Source: Pseudomonadota bacterium
GTDB lineage: Bacteria > Desulfobacterota > Syntrophia > Syntrophales > UBA8958
Reading direction: 5' to 3'
DNA: 39,671 nucleotides
Assembly: GCA_030057915.1 (NCBI GenBank)
Contig: JASGUC010000018.1
Coordinates: 1-39,671, forward strand
The number at the start of each line of letters is the position of its first letter. Within the stretch, counting starts at the first letter, position 1. The translations under genes and the position numbers were made by a program. Shown here in pieces: positions 8,682 to 18,446 of the stretch. The notes under the pieces were generated by a model. The model had not been told where the DNA came from. It worked only from the letters and a program-made list of their open reading frames with translations, and searched no databases.

Positions 8682-8728
8682 CCAGCCCCAACGCGGGCAG
8701 CGAGGAACGGAAAAAGGAAGGGGGCGTC

Positions 8729-9544
8729 ATGAGCCTGTTCGGAAAACCCAGGGGGAAGAAATATCATAGCCGGGTCTTGGAGGTGACCACCTACGAATAC
8801 GACGCGGGAAGGCTGGCCATCGAGGGGAGGCTGACGGATCGCCGCTTTCAGGACTCCCACTTGGCCACCGGCGAAAAAAGGCCCCCGGGCATATTGCACG
8901 ATATGATCATCCGCCTGCTCGTGAACAGAGAGACCCTGACCATGGAAGACCTGCAAGTGGAGATGCCCGGCGCGCCCCGGGAGGAATGCCGGGAGGCCCG
9001 AGACAGCCTCGAGCCCATCAAGGGCCAGAGAATAGCCCGGGGTTTCACGTCCCGGGCAAAGGCCTTGAGCGGCGGCGGGCGGGGATGCAATCATCTGACG
9101 GCGCTGCTTGCCGTGATGGGCTCCGCGGCCATACAGGGATATGCGGCGGCAAGAGAAGACGGGACGCCGACGCCGATCGAGGATCTGATCGCGATCCTGA
9201 TCGACGGCTGCTGGACCTGGCGGGCGGAAGGGCCCTTGATCCGCCAGTTGCGGGAGCTTTTGCCGCCCCGGGAGGAACGGGTATTTGCGCCGCCGCCCCG
9301 GGAAGGGGAGTTTACCCTGCCGACGCGGAAAAACATACATCAAAGAGGGAGGACATTGGCAATGGACGAAAAGGAAAGGATGGTCCTGGAGGCAATGAAG
9401 AAAGAGGGAAAGCCCATGAGACCGGGGGATATCGCCAAGAAAGCGGCGCTGGACAAGGCCGAGGCAACGAAGATCATCCACAAGCTGAAGGAAGAGGGGA
9501 AGGTGATCGTGCCGAAACGGTGCTTCTACGCCCCGGCGGAATGA
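8729..9544 (+). CDS. DUF2889-like protein with C-terminal winged-helix domain
   Basis: A 271-residue product. Residues ~10-150 match my memory of DUF2889: an early YHSRVLEVTTYEYDAGRL, EGRLTDRRF, a central HDMIIRLLVN, and GGGRGCNHLTALLAVM carrying the conserved Cys-His pair. Family function is unknown. Residues ~212-271 look like a separate winged helix (MRPGDIAKKAALDKAEATKI, then HKLKEEGKVIVP). A linker of ~20 charged residues joins them. An internal ATG at 9362 has a strong Shine-Dalgarno sequence (GGGAGGA, 9347-9353), so the winged helix may also be made alone. ATG start at 8729 with GAAGGGGG upstream. Confidence 0.7.
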   Translation: MSLFGKPRGKKYHSRVLEVTTYEYDAGRLAIEGRLTDRRFQDSHLATGEKRPPGILHDMIIRLLVNRETLTMEDLQVEMPGAPREECREARDSLEPIKGQRIARGFTSRAKALSGGGRGCNHLTALLAVMGSAAIQGYAAAREDGTPTPIEDLIAILIDGCWTWRAEGPLIRQLRELLPPREERVFAPPPREGEFTLPTRKNIHQRGRTLAMDEKERMVLEAMKKEGKPMRPGDIAKKAALDKAEATKIIHKLKEEGKVIVPKRCFYAPAE

Positions 9545-9598
9545 AGTCCCGAAACCGTTTCTCGACGCCATTCATCCTCGCCGGGGCATAATTTTTTA
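9530..9598 (+). terminator. Likely Rho-independent terminator overlapping the gene end
   Basis: GCCCCGGCG (9530-9538) pairs with CGCCGGGGC (9579-9587), with further pairing inside, and is followed by ATAATTTTTT. The left arm lies within the last codons of the DUF2889-like gene. Confidence 0.6.
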
Positions 9599-9600
9599 AA

Positions 9601-10325
9601 ATTTTCATATTCCTTTTATTTATCAAAGAGTTGCAGACCGCCGATTCTCGGCGCGCCCCGGCGGCGTTGGCGCCGCCGCCAGTGAAGGCCCTGTCAATCC
9701 CATGTCTGTCTTGTCGTCAATTATCTGACTAACCCCTTGCCTGGGGCGGGCATGAACAAAGGACGTAAGCATCCGAATAGTTGCAGGTATTCTCATCTGA
9801 ACCGATATGCTCGGATCGGGTAAGACGAAGGATGAGAATATCCGGATCTTTGCGGCTGTGCTTTTACCCGAAAGAAAAGAGATTTATCCTCCGGGACTGC
9901 CCCGACGCCTTGCGCCTCCCCCAACGGGCGCGCCTCTCCCGGAGACTCCCATTCCTTGGCACGTATTTTTCATAATCTCCGCGTGTTCTCAACCATACGG
10001 GGTGACGGTTTTCTCCCGGATAAACCTTTGAAGAATTGTTCGGGAACCTCCTTTAGTCATTCGAAAGAACGCGGGAATCCAGTAGATGACATCGATCCCC
10101 GGCGGAAACCTTCGGGGTGACAAAAAAGGGCGTCGTCCCGCGAAAGCGAGTCGCGAGTTTTTTCAGACATCTTCGGGATGCCTGGTCAAGCCCGACATGA
10201 CAAGAGCGGGTCGTTCTTCAAAGGTCTTCCGGATGGGGCGCCGTTTTCCATCGGAAATACTTACATCACCCGGTGAGGACGCTTTTGCCTATTCGAGAAG
10301 GAAGCTTATTCAGGAGGTCTGTGTT
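9601..10325. other. 725-bp intergenic region, no gene seen
   Basis: It holds an AT-rich start, a GGCGGCG-TTGG-CGCCGCC hairpin at 9660-9677 without a T-run, and after about 10070 pieces of interspersed repeat DNA (GCGGGAATCCAG-type and a TTCAAAGGTCTT motif at about 10216). Frames open here show no protein-like composition. I see no clear promoter for the chemoreceptor gene. Confidence 0.5.
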
Positions 10326-12098
10326 ATGTCAAAAAAAAGGTTTGCAATCCGTGGCTTGCAGTTCAAATTGATGTGCGGTGGTTTTCTCATGGCCATGGTG
10401 CCCCTTCTGATCCTGGGTCCTTACTGCGTCTTCAACGCCCGGTCCGGCATCGAAAAAGAAACCAACCAGCAGATCGCCATGATCTCCAAGAGCATCGCCG
10501 ACATGGTTGACGCCTTCCTGGTTTCCGAATTGAACTCGATGGCCATGCTCGCCCAGCGGGATACGGTGATCGCGGCGGTCAAGGAGGCGAACGCAAACGG
10601 ATCGAGCAAATATCTCGACGCCCTCCAGGACGAGTTGGGAAAGCTCCAATCCATCGCTCAGGACCGGTATGATTTCATCTTTGCCGCCGGCAAGGATGGT
10701 GTCGTCTTCGCGGACAGCGTCAACGGGTCAACAAAGGGCATCAATATCGGCGACCGGGACTACTTCCGGAAGGTGATCCAGGGACGGCCCAGTATGGAGT
10801 CCGTGATAATCTCCAAGAAGAGCAATGAACCCGTCTGCACCATCGCCTACCCCGTCAAGGACGGGGGCGGCGACGTCATTGGGATCATATCCAGCGTCAT
10901 GAAGATCCCCTTCCTCGCGGCGAGGATAAACCAGATCAAGATCGGCGACACGGGCTATGCCTACATGGTCAATAAAGAGGGCGTGGCGATTTCTTATCCA
11001 GACATGCAGAAGGTGCTGAAACTTGACCTGTCCAAGGAAGCGGGCATGGAGAAGGTAATAAAGAGGATCAAATCGGGCGAGTCGGGGGTCCAGGAATACA
11101 CCTACCAGGGCGCCGTCAAATACGCCGGATTCTCTCCCGTCAAGGCCAACGGCTGGAGCGTCGTGACCGCCGTTCCTAAGGACGAGATGCTGACCACGGC
11201 CAACTCGACGCGCAATGCCGTCATGCTGGGCACCTTGTTCTTCGGCCTTCTCGGCGCCTTCGCGGCCTTCGTGGCCTCCAATCGGATAGCCGGCCCCATC
11301 CAGAGGGCCGTGGGAGGTCTTCAGTCCAGCGCCGAACAGATCGCCAGCGTCACCCAGCAGGTATCTTCCGCCAGTCAGGCCCTCGCCGAAGGGGCCTCCG
11401 AGCAGGCCGCCGCCATCGAGGAAACTTCGTCCTCCATGGAGGAAATGGCATCCATGACGAAACAAAACGCCGATAACGCCGGGACGGCGAGTTCCCATCT
11501 CAGCGAGGTAGGTTCCATCATGGACCGGGCCGACAAATCCATGCAGGAACTGACTGTGTCCATGGAAGAAATTGCCAAATCCAGCGAGGAAACGTCCAAA
11601 ATCATCAGAAACATCGACGAAATAGCCTTCCAGACCAACCTCTTGGCCCTCAATGCCGCCGTGGAGGCGGCGCGGGCCGGCGATGCGGGCGCCGGTTTCG
11701 CCGTGGTGGCCGAAGAGGTCCGCAGTCTCGCCATCCGGGCGGCTGAAGCGGCAAAAAACACGTCGAATCTCATCGAGATGACCGTTGGCAAGATCAAGGA
11801 CGGCGACGAGATCGTAAAGAAGACTTCCGAGGATTTCACCGCCGTCAAGAAGAGCACGGACCGTTTCGGTCAATTGTTCTCCGAGATCGCCGCCGCCTCT
11901 AGCGAACAGGTCCAGGGGATCGAACAGGTCAACAGGGCCGTCGGGGAGATGGACAAGGTGGTCCAGCAGACAGCCGCCAATGCGGAGGAGCTGGCCAGCT
12001 CCACGGAGGAAATGAGTTCCCAGGCCGCCACATTGAAGGACATCATGGACGATCTCGTGAAGATCATCGGCAGCGGGGAATACCTGGCGGACGTATAG
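10326..12098 (+). CDS. Methyl-accepting chemotaxis protein with periplasmic Cache sensor
   Basis: The product is 590 residues from ATG 10326, which has AGGAGG nearby; the frame is open further upstream without signal-like sequence. Order: TM1 (~13-36), a periplasmic dCache-type domain (~40-285, with [16 protein letters not shown] and [13 protein letters not shown]), TM2 (~296-318), then the cytoplasmic signalling rod. The hairpin tip is recognisable ([20 protein letters not shown] at about 430-450), the part that engages CheA/CheW. The HAMP domain is much reduced: only an AS1-like [13 protein letters not shown] is seen before the methylation helix. No NWETF-type CheR tether at the C-terminus. 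Ligand unknown; other chemotaxis genes are not nearby. Confidence 0.93.
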   Translation: MSKKRFAIRGLQFKLMCGGFLMAMVPLLILGPYCVFNARSGIEKETNQQIAMISKSIADMVDAFLVSELNSMAMLAQRDTVIAAVKEANANGSSKYLDALQDELGKLQSIAQDRYDFIFAAGKDGVVFADSVNGSTKGINIGDRDYFRKVIQGRPSMESVIISKKSNEPVCTIAYPVKDGGGDVIGIISSVMKIPFLAARINQIKIGDTGYAYMVNKEGVAISYPDMQKVLKLDLSKEAGMEKVIKRIKSGESGVQEYTYQGAVKYAGFSPVKANGWSVVTAVPKDEMLTTANSTRNAVMLGTLFFGLLGAFAAFVASNRIAGPIQRAVGGLQSSAEQIASVTQQVSSASQALAEGASEQAAAIEETSSSMEEMASMTKQNADNAGTASSHLSEVGSIMDRADKSMQELTVSMEEIAKSSEETSKIIRNIDEIAFQTNLLALNAAVEAARAGDAGAGFAVVAEEVRSLAIRAAEAAKNTSNLIEMTVGKIKDGDEIVKKTSEDFTAVKKSTDRFGQLFSEIAAASSEQVQGIEQVNRAVGEMDKVVQQTAANAEELASSTEEMSSQAATLKDIMDDLVKIIGSGEYLADV

Positions 12099-12360
12099 CG
12101 ACCCGAGACCTTTGAGAAACGACCTGTCTCGTCATGCCGGGCTTGACCTGAAAAGACATCGTGGGCACACTCCCCCCGGGAATGGCGGAATCATCCGTAA
12201 TCTCCTGGCGCTTTGCAACGCCTCGGGGTGGCGGCTTCCCCCGGCATGGATGAAGCCATGCTCTGGAAATTTCTTCATCGCCTCGCTCCTTCCGGGTTCT
12301 ACCCTGTCTTTCCCCGCCCCTATCCAGAATTAGTCTGTCCGCCTACGGATAGATAGCAAT

Positions 12361-12385
12361 AAATAAAAAAGGGGCCAGAGCCCCT
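12361..12385 (-). terminator. Rho-independent terminator of the tRNA gene
   Basis: On the minus strand, AGGGGC-TCTG-GCCCCT is followed by TTTTTATTTATT. It begins 9 bp after the CCA end of the tRNA. Confidence 0.85.
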
Positions 12386-12393
12386 GATTTCCT

Positions 12394-12470
<77 letters not shown>

Positions 12471-12493
12471 TCATTGAATTGTGTTGAGGGAAC

Positions 12494-12522
12494 CTTTTAG
12501 ATCAAGATCCGTCGTAAGTCAA
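12494..12522 (-). promoter_or_regulatory. Promoter of the initiator tRNA
   Basis: On the minus strand TTGACT (12522-12517) and TAAAAG (12499-12494) are separated by 17 bp. The -10 box ends 23 bp before the tRNA 5' end. Confidence 0.65.
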
Positions 12523-12698
12523 GCTTTTTCCGTTCGCCCGGCCTCTGGGCATCCCATGTGCACGGGCAAACCCACAATGCCGTTCCGTCATACCTACTCA
12601 AAGCTGCTTATACGGACTCAAAGCTGACTTCCTGTCTCCCCATATTATATAGAATTGCAGAGAATTAGTCAGAATGTAAGCGAACTGTTAAAACCCCC

Positions 12699-12800
12699 AC
12701 GGTAAATTTGTTCTATCTCTGAGTGGCTGAAAACAGGACGTTCCTCCGTTTTAGTAGATCATTCAAGATCAACTACTTACATTGAGAACAAGTTTACCCT
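12699..12800 (+). repeat. 102-bp MITE-like element, copy B, with 12-bp target duplication
   Basis: It starts ACGGTAAATTTGTTCT and ends AGAACAAGTTTACCCT. It is flanked immediately on both sides by GTTAAAACCCCC (12687-12698 and 12801-12812), which shows insertion into that site. The interior can form a hairpin (AAAAC/GTTTT with AGG/CCT). Confidence 0.88.
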
Positions 12801-12857
12801 GTTAAAACCCCCGTTGTTGTCCAGGGTGACCGCCAAAGATCCGGGGACGCCGAGCGG

Positions 12858-13850
12858 TCATTTTATCCCCATGACGTTCAGGACCTCTACCTGACGCTGC
12901 ATGCCCTTCAAGGCAAAGGCGCCCAGGGGCTCCACCGTCACCAGATCCCGGACCTGCTCGTAGGTCTGCTCGCAGATCAGGATCTGGCCCTCCCGGGCCA
13001 GGTGCTCGAGACGGGAGGCTACATTCACCGGCAAACCGAAGGCGGTGTATTCCTTCTTCTTCGCCGACCCGAAGATGCCGACCATCGCCTCGCCGGTGCT
13101 GATCCCGATCCCCACGCCGATCCTTTTCCCCTCTTGGGATAGCCGTGAGTTGATCGCCGCCATCTCCTCCCGCATCTTCAAGGCCGCCAGCACCGCCCGT
13201 GCGGCATCGTCGGCCGCCGCCTTCGGGGCGCCGAAAATGCCCATGATCCCATCTCCGATATGCTTGTCCAGGGTGCCCCGATAGTCATAGACGATCTGGT
13301 CCAGGGGGGCGAAGTAATGGCGATTGATAAGTTCCGACAAATCCATGGGGTTCATGTCCTCCACGAGACCGGTAAAACCACGGATGTCGGTGAACATGAC
13401 GCTGATGCGCTGCCTTTTCGGATCGATGTCGGCGGCGTCTCGTTGCAGTTCGTTCAGCACCGGTTCGGATACGAACTGTTTCAGTCGTTTCTTGATATTG
13501 TATTCCTTGACCTTGGCCCGCAGTTCGGCGTTGTCGAAGGGTTTGGTCAGGAATCCGTCGATGCCCGCATTCACCGACTCGATGGCGCTCTCCATGGTGG
13601 CGTAGCCCGTCAGAATGATTCTGGTAATCTCTGGATTGAGGCGGCCGATCTCGATCAGGGTCTCGAGGCCGTTGAGGCCCGGCATCTTGTAATCCGAGAT
13701 GACCATGGCGATATCCGCCTTGTTGTCTTTCACGATCTCGATGGCCTCTCGGCCGTTTTCCGCCGCGAGTATCCCGTAGCGTTCCCTTTCCAGGACCTTT
13801 CGTAACGATCTGCGCACCCCTTCCTCATCATCGACGATCAGCACTATCAT
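12858..13850 (-). CDS. Response regulator with class III adenylate/guanylate cyclase output domain
   Basis: A 330-residue product. The REC domain (1-~120) has the acidic pair D7/D8, phospho-acceptor D53 (VISDYKMPG), T81 and K103 (LTKPF). The class III cyclase domain (~145-330) keeps both metal aspartates (MFTDIRGFT; HIGDGIMGIF), the lysine in LDKHIGD, and the transition-state Asn/Arg (PVNVASR). The base-specifying position preceding YTAFG is Glu rather than the common Asp, so ATP use is likely but not certain. The start ATG overlaps the stop of the histidine kinase (ATGA). The pair should convert a membrane signal into cyclic nucleotide production. Confidence 0.9.
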   Translation of the reverse strand: MIVLIVDDEEGVRRSLRKVLERERYGILAAENGREAIEIVKDNKADIAMVISDYKMPGLNGLETLIEIGRLNPEITRIILTGYATMESAIESVNAGIDGFLTKPFDNAELRAKVKEYNIKKRLKQFVSEPVLNELQRDAADIDPKRQRISVMFTDIRGFTGLVEDMNPMDLSELINRHYFAPLDQIVYDYRGTLDKHIGDGIMGIFGAPKAAADDAARAVLAALKMREEMAAINSRLSQEGKRIGVGIGISTGEAMVGIFGSAKKKEYTAFGLPVNVASRLEHLAREGQILICEQTYEQVRDLVTVEPLGAFALKGMQRQVEVLNVMGIK

Positions 13851-16069
13851 TTAGCCCTCCTCTGGCAGGGAAGTTCGACCGTAAATCTCGATCCCTTTCC
13901 CGGATCGCTCATGACGGTTATCTCGCCGCCATGCCGTTTCACGATTTCATGGGATATGTAGAGTCCCAGTCCGGTCCCCTTGCCCACCGGCTTGGTGGTA
14001 AAAAAGGGTTTGAAGATATCATTGCGCTGCCCCGCCGTCATCCCCACCCCCGTATCCCGGCATTCAAAGAACACGGCATCGCGCTCCCGGATGCGGCCGG
14101 TCTCGATCCGAACCGTCCCCTTGCCCTCCGGCAGCGCCTGCAGGGCGTTCTTGATTATATTTATGAAGACCTGGCCCAGGTTGGCAAAATTGCCCTCCAC
14201 CGGGGGCAGCCCCCCTTCGTAAACCTTCTCGATGGTCACGGGAAGATTCTTGAACTGATTGAAGAGGACCCGCAAGGCGTCATCGACCGCCATCTCGATA
14301 TCGACCGGTTCCATGTAGGTCTGGGTTTGGCGTGACAAATCGAGCAGACTTCTGACGATATCTCCGGCCCGCCGCAATTCCTTCAAGGAGAAGAGGAGGT
14401 CGTCGATCACCTCATCCCGATCCCGCAAGCCCTCCGGCCAGTCGCGGATGGCTTCGGCGCTGCTCTGCAGGAGACTGGAGGCGCTGGCCAAGGGATTGTT
14501 CAGTTCGTGGGCCGTGCCGGCGACAAGTTGGCCTATGGCCGCCAGGCTCTCCGACTGGATGAGCTGCTGCTGGGTCCGCTCCTTCTCCGCCAGGGCCTGA
14601 CGGAGGTCCGCGGTCCGCGCCTCGACCTTTCTTTCCAATTCCCGGTTGAGATTTTCCAATTCGTCATACATCCGGGCATTTTCCAGCGCCGTGGCGCTCT
14701 GGTTGGCCAGGGTGGCAAGAAGCTCCACATCCTCGTGAGCATAGAGTTCTCCGGACTTTTTCTGCCCCAGATCGAGGATGCCGATGAGCCTTTCCTTGGA
14801 GAACATGGGCAGGATCAGGGCCGATTCCCACTTCTCCATCAGCTCCGCGACCACCGCGGCCTCTTCCCTCCACGGCCCCACATCGGCCGGTGGGGAATCC
14901 CCAAGCGGCCTTTTCGTTTTCTCCAGATACCCCGGCAACGGATGATCGGCGGCAAGCGCCAGCGGCGGCGACGCCGGGGAAGCGCCGTCTTCTTCCCGTC
15001 GCCGCAATTCGGGGAAATCCCCCGCGGCATTGACAATGAAAAGGCGGGCATGGGTGGGCTCAAGGGCCTTCTCCACCGTGGTAAGGAGCAGCTCCGTCAG
15101 ATCATGGACGCCCAGCAGCCTGTTCATCTGGCCGCTCACCTCCTTCAGAAGGCGCCGGTAGTCATACTTGCCCCTAAAGAAGAGCCTGTCGATGAAAATC
15201 CGCGCCTTCTCCCGCAGGGGGTTGAACAGCCCGACCATGAACAGCGCCAGCGTCAACGGCAGGAGGACCGGATGGCTCACCCCCGTCCACATCAGCAAGG
15301 CGTTGGTCAGGGCGATGAGGATCACATAAAGGATGGTAAAAACCAGGGTGAGGAGGAAATATGTCGTCCCCTGGCGGATTGCCGCGCCCATGTCGAGGAG
15401 GTCGTATTTCAGGACCCCGAAGGCCAGGACCACGGCGGGGATGAAACTGAAATTCCCCAGGGGATATATGTTGTATCCGCTCACCGGCAGGATGTTCAGG
15501 GACAGGAGGAGGGAGCTGAGGCCCAGACCCCACAGGATATATTTGATCCGATTCCGTTTCCGGTTGTCCCGGGTCCGCTTCATCCCCACAAAGAGGGCAT
15601 ATAGGCAGTAGCAGACCGTAAAGCTCACCAGGACGGAAAACCAGTGAAAGGCGCGCCCCGCCTGGGCGATGATCCCAAAGTCGAACACGGCGAAGCCCTT
15701 GATGAAGAGATCCGTCGGGGTCAACGTGAGAAAAACGACGCTGCAGCCGTAGGCCGCGTATTCGAGCCAGCGGCGTTCCCCGATCTCGAGGAGACGATGC
15801 ACGAACTGGATATAGATGGGCAGGCTGAAGACAAAAACGACATAGGTGAAACGGTCGATCGCGATGGCCAGTCGCTTGTCGGCGATCAGGTTCACCAGGG
15901 CCACGTCGGCGTTGATCAGGGCGCCCATGAAGCAAATGGCGGCGAACAACAGGTTGGTGGGGTTTTTCCCTCCCCGGAGGATGGACAGGAGGGACAGGCC
16001 CGTCAGGACAAAGAAGCCGAGGACCGGCGGGATTACGGAAATATAGGGGACTTGCAGATTCTCGGTCAT
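13847..16069 (-). CDS. Sensor histidine kinase: 7TM, GAF, HisKA, HATPase
   Basis: A 740-residue product. About 280 N-terminal residues form seven or more membrane helices of the 16TM/7TM sensor type (starting YISVIPPVLGFFVLTGLSLL). A GAF domain follows (~310-465), then a coiled coil (NLNRELERKVEARTADL). The H-box TAHELNNPLA (His near 520), N-box IKNALQALPEG, and glycine boxes DTGVGM and GKGTGLGLYI are all intact, so it should be an active kinase. ATG start at 16069 with AGAGGGACG upstream. It overlaps the REC-cyclase by 4 bp, its likely phosphorylation partner. Confidence 0.93.
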   Translation of the reverse strand: MTENLQVPYISVIPPVLGFFVLTGLSLLSILRGGKNPTNLLFAAICFMGALINADVALVNLIADKRLAIAIDRFTYVVFVFSLPIYIQFVHRLLEIGERRWLEYAAYGCSVVFLTLTPTDLFIKGFAVFDFGIIAQAGRAFHWFSVLVSFTVCYCLYALFVGMKRTRDNRKRNRIKYILWGLGLSSLLLSLNILPVSGYNIYPLGNFSFIPAVVLAFGVLKYDLLDMGAAIRQGTTYFLLTLVFTILYVILIALTNALLMWTGVSHPVLLPLTLALFMVGLFNPLREKARIFIDRLFFRGKYDYRRLLKEVSGQMNRLLGVHDLTELLLTTVEKALEPTHARLFIVNAAGDFPELRRREEDGASPASPPLALAADHPLPGYLEKTKRPLGDSPPADVGPWREEAAVVAELMEKWESALILPMFSKERLIGILDLGQKKSGELYAHEDVELLATLANQSATALENARMYDELENLNRELERKVEARTADLRQALAEKERTQQQLIQSESLAAIGQLVAGTAHELNNPLASASSLLQSSAEAIRDWPEGLRDRDEVIDDLLFSLKELRRAGDIVRSLLDLSRQTQTYMEPVDIEMAVDDALRVLFNQFKNLPVTIEKVYEGGLPPVEGNFANLGQVFINIIKNALQALPEGKGTVRIETGRIRERDAVFFECRDTGVGMTAGQRNDIFKPFFTTKPVGKGTGLGLYISHEIVKRHGGEITVMSDPGKGSRFTVELPCQRRAK

Positions 16070-16137
16070 CGTCCCTCTGTCTGTCCGCGCCTGTTGGGCT
16101 CGCCGGCTCGGGGAGCGGCTGCCTCCGGCATCGCGAC

Positions 16138-16986
16138 TTAACCGCTTATATAACCCATGATCCGATAGATGAGTTTGGCCGCAAGGAAATCGGGGGCCAC
16201 CTGTCCGGGAATCGGCGCCAGCTCCACGACGTCGAAGCCGCGAATCCTACACCGTTTCGCCAACAGACGCATCAGCATGAGGAGCTGACGCCAGGAGATG
16301 CCCCCCGGCTCCGGAGTTCCAGTCGCGGGCATGACGGACGGATCCAGGACATCTATGTCGATGGTAACGTAAACATCCCCATGCAGGCCCTCACAGATTG
16401 TTTCGGCCCAGGCCGGGTCTTGGCAGATGAAGTCGGCGGAAAAGGACTTGACGGCGCCGTCCCGCAGAAAAAGGGCCTCCTCTTCGCTCATACTCCGAAT
16501 GCCCGCCTGGACCAGGGGGCAGAGTTCCTGAATCCGCCGGGCGATGCAGGCGTGGCTGTAGGGGGTGCCCTGATAGGCATCCCGCAGATCCGCATGGGCG
16601 TCCAGTTGCAGCGTTTGCAAATCGGGAAAGGCCGCCTTGACGGCCTGAATGGCGCCCAAGGTTACGCTGTGATCCCCCCCCAGCAGGACCGGTATCTTGC
16701 GGTCGGCCAGGACCGGCGCCACGGACCGACGAACGGCCGACGCCATGAACTCCGGGCCTCGGGCATCCACCTCCAAGGGCGGGGTCGTATGAATGCCCTG
16801 CCGATAGACGCTCTTTCCAAGTTCATCATCATACAGTTCCATATTGGCCGACGCCGCCAGGATGGCCCCGGGACCCAGGCGGGCGCCGGGCTGGTAAGTG
16901 GAGGTGAGGTCGTAGGGAACGGGGATAACGACGAAAAGCGCGCTGTCGTATGCCGCCCATTCGGGCTCGAGGGCGCCGAAATTCAT
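16138..16986 (-). CDS. speB: Agmatinase-type ureohydrolase
   Basis: The product is 282 residues from ATG 16986 with AAGGAGT upstream. The binuclear manganese site of the arginase/agmatinase family is complete: GGDHSVTLG (~101-109), DAHADLRD (~129-136) and DIDVLDPSVMPATGTPEPGG (~208-227). The TGTPEPGG context and length fit agmatinase, which converts agmatine to putrescine and urea. Formiminoglutamase-like or guanidinobutyrase activity is not excluded. The histidine kinase lies 68 bp downstream on the same strand and may be cotranscribed. Its ribosome-binding site and start codon are duplicated 73 bp upstream. Confidence 0.88.
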   Translation of the reverse strand: MNFGALEPEWAAYDSALFVVIPVPYDLTSTYQPGARLGPGAILAASANMELYDDELGKSVYRQGIHTTPPLEVDARGPEFMASAVRRSVAPVLADRKIPVLLGGDHSVTLGAIQAVKAAFPDLQTLQLDAHADLRDAYQGTPYSHACIARRIQELCPLVQAGIRSMSEEEALFLRDGAVKSFSADFICQDPAWAETICEGLHGDVYVTIDIDVLDPSVMPATGTPEPGGISWRQLLMLMRLLAKRCRIRGFDVVELAPIPGQVAPDFLAAKLIYRIMGYISG

Positions 16987-17010
16987 GGTTGACTCCTTCG
17001 TCAATAGAAG

Positions 17011-17160
17011 GTCCAAGGTCTAACGTCCAAAGTCTAAAGTCCAATCAGGATGAGAGCATGGTTGACTCCTTGGAAGGTCCAAGGTCCAAGGTCAATTCAG
17101 GATGAGAGCTTTGAATACGCCATTTTTGTCATTTCGACCGAAGAAGGTCCAAGGTCCAAT
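17011..17160. repeat. Heptamer arrays (GTCCAAR) and duplicated leader blocks
   Basis: Five consecutive 7-mers of type GTCYAAN fill 17011-17045; further GTCCAAG units lie at 17077-17097 and 17147-17160. The block CAGGATGAGAGC occurs twice (from about 17046 and 17097). They sit in the leader region of the agmatinase gene. Confidence 0.75.
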
Positions 17161-17161
17161 T

Positions 17162-17362
17162 TGTCATTTCGACCGAAGCGAGAAATCCATGTCCCGAATG
17201 CAATGAGGGATCTTAGGATTTCTCAGTCGCTTCGCTCCTTCGAAATGACATCTGGGTAGGCTCACGCTCCCCTTTGTCATTTCGACCGAGGGGAGAAATC
17301 CAAGTCCCGAATACAATGAGGGATATCAGGATTTCTCGTCGCTCGCGCTCCTCGAAATGACA
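17162..17362. repeat. Two GTCATTTCGA palindromic repeat elements
   Basis: Each element (17162-17250, 17275-17362) runs from TGTCATTTCGACCGA and GAGAAATCC to GGATTTCTC and TCGAAATGACA, with inverted arms around a short centre. Related copies lie at 18469, 29506, 29538 and 34243. Confidence 0.8.
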
Positions 17363-17435
17363 TTTTTCAAAGGTCTCAGGATGGGCATGATTAGCATACC
17401 CCCCCGGGCCTGTCCAGCGTTATCCCGCCTCCCCC

Positions 17436-17537
17436 ACGGTTAATCTGTTCTATCTCTAAGTAGCTGAAAACAGGAAGTGCCTCAGTTTTAGTAGCTCATT
17501 CAAGATCAACTACTTACCTTGAGAACAAATTTACCCT
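17436..17537 (+). repeat. 102-bp MITE-like element, copy C
   Basis: Same ends and interior as copies at 8531 and 12699. CCGCCTCCC occurs at 17425-17433 and 17539-17547, suggesting a target duplication. It stops 9 bp short of the 3' end of the LpxH-like gene. Confidence 0.85.
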
Positions 17538-17546
17538 GCCGCCTCC

Positions 17547-18359
17547 CTACCCTTCATAGCGGCGCGGATGGAAGCCCCCGTCATGATAGAGGAGATAGTC
17601 ACGGCCCGCGACCCAGTCCCCCACGGTGGCGAAGACCGTCTTACGCCCCGACGTCACGCCTTCCTGAAGCTCGGCGTGGTGACAATGCCCGAGGATGACG
17701 GCGTCGAAGCCTTCCCTGAATCTATCCCGGGCGAAGGCCGCCATCTTGGCGAAGATCGCCTCCTTGGCGCCGCCCAGATACTCCTGGCTCGCCTGGGAAC
17801 TCAGCCGGGCGATCCTCCAGAGGAGCGGCAGGGGCAGGAGACCCTGTAGGGCAAAGAATGCCCTGCTCCGAAGCATCCGCCGCAAGCGGAGATAACGACG
17901 GTTCGTCTCGTCCACCAGGTCGCCATGACCGACGAGGAGCCTCTTCCCGTCCAGAGCGAGGACCGCCCAGTCTTCATGGACGTGCATGCCTTGGAGGCGG
18001 GAGAAATAACGGGACAGGAAAAAATCGTGATTGCCCTCGCAGAAATGCACCGCCACCCCCCCCGACTGGAGGTCTTTCAAGGCGGCGACGATTTCCTTGA
18101 ATCCCGGATAGATTCTCTCCCGGCGGCTGAACCAGAAATCGAAGAAATCCCCGAGAATGAAAAGATGATCCAAGACCGCGATCCGTGGCCTTCCGTCCCC
18201 GGACGCAGGCGTATCCGGTCCGGCCAGTCGGGACAGGAATCCCATCAAGGCCTCATAATTGGCCTCGTGGGGATCCCTCAGATGGGCGTCGGCAAGAAAC
18301 AGGCACCTCTGCCCACCGGCCCCGGGCCTTTGCAATTCGATTGCTTTTCCGAAAATCAT
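17547..18359 (-). CDS. lpxH: UDP-2,3-diacylglucosamine hydrolase-like metallophosphoesterase
   Basis: A 270-residue calcineurin-type phosphoesterase. Metal ligands appear in order: LADAHL, GDFFDFW, GNHD, VGHGD and GHCHH. GDFFDFWF and the arrangement around EGNHDFFLSRYF are typical of LpxH, which removes UMP from UDP-2,3-diacylglucosamine in lipid A synthesis at the inner membrane surface. It is ~30 residues longer than the E. coli enzyme, mainly through an insert near residues 50-58. ATG start at 18359; the ribosome-binding site is weak. It appears monocistronic and flanked by repeats. LpxG-like or other UDP-sugar hydrolases cannot be excluded. Confidence 0.8.
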   Translation of the reverse strand: MIFGKAIELQRPGAGGQRCLFLADAHLRDPHEANYEALMGFLSRLAGPDTPASGDGRPRIAVLDHLFILGDFFDFWFSRRERIYPGFKEIVAALKDLQSGGVAVHFCEGNHDFFLSRYFSRLQGMHVHEDWAVLALDGKRLLVGHGDLVDETNRRYLRLRRMLRSRAFFALQGLLPLPLLWRIARLSSQASQEYLGGAKEAIFAKMAAFARDRFREGFDAVILGHCHHAELQEGVTSGRKTVFATVGDWVAGRDYLLYHDGGFHPRRYEG

Positions 18360-18446
18360 GGCCGTCCCATACCAGAGAAGACCGGGATCTTCAACCGCGG
18401 CAAAGCGCTCCTATCCCTGGAGATAAAAACATGCTATGGACAAGAG

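Noticed and set aside
9660..9677. GGCGGCG-TTGG-CGCCGCC hairpin as a terminator
   Set aside because: No T-run follows on either strand; the better terminator is at 9530-9598.
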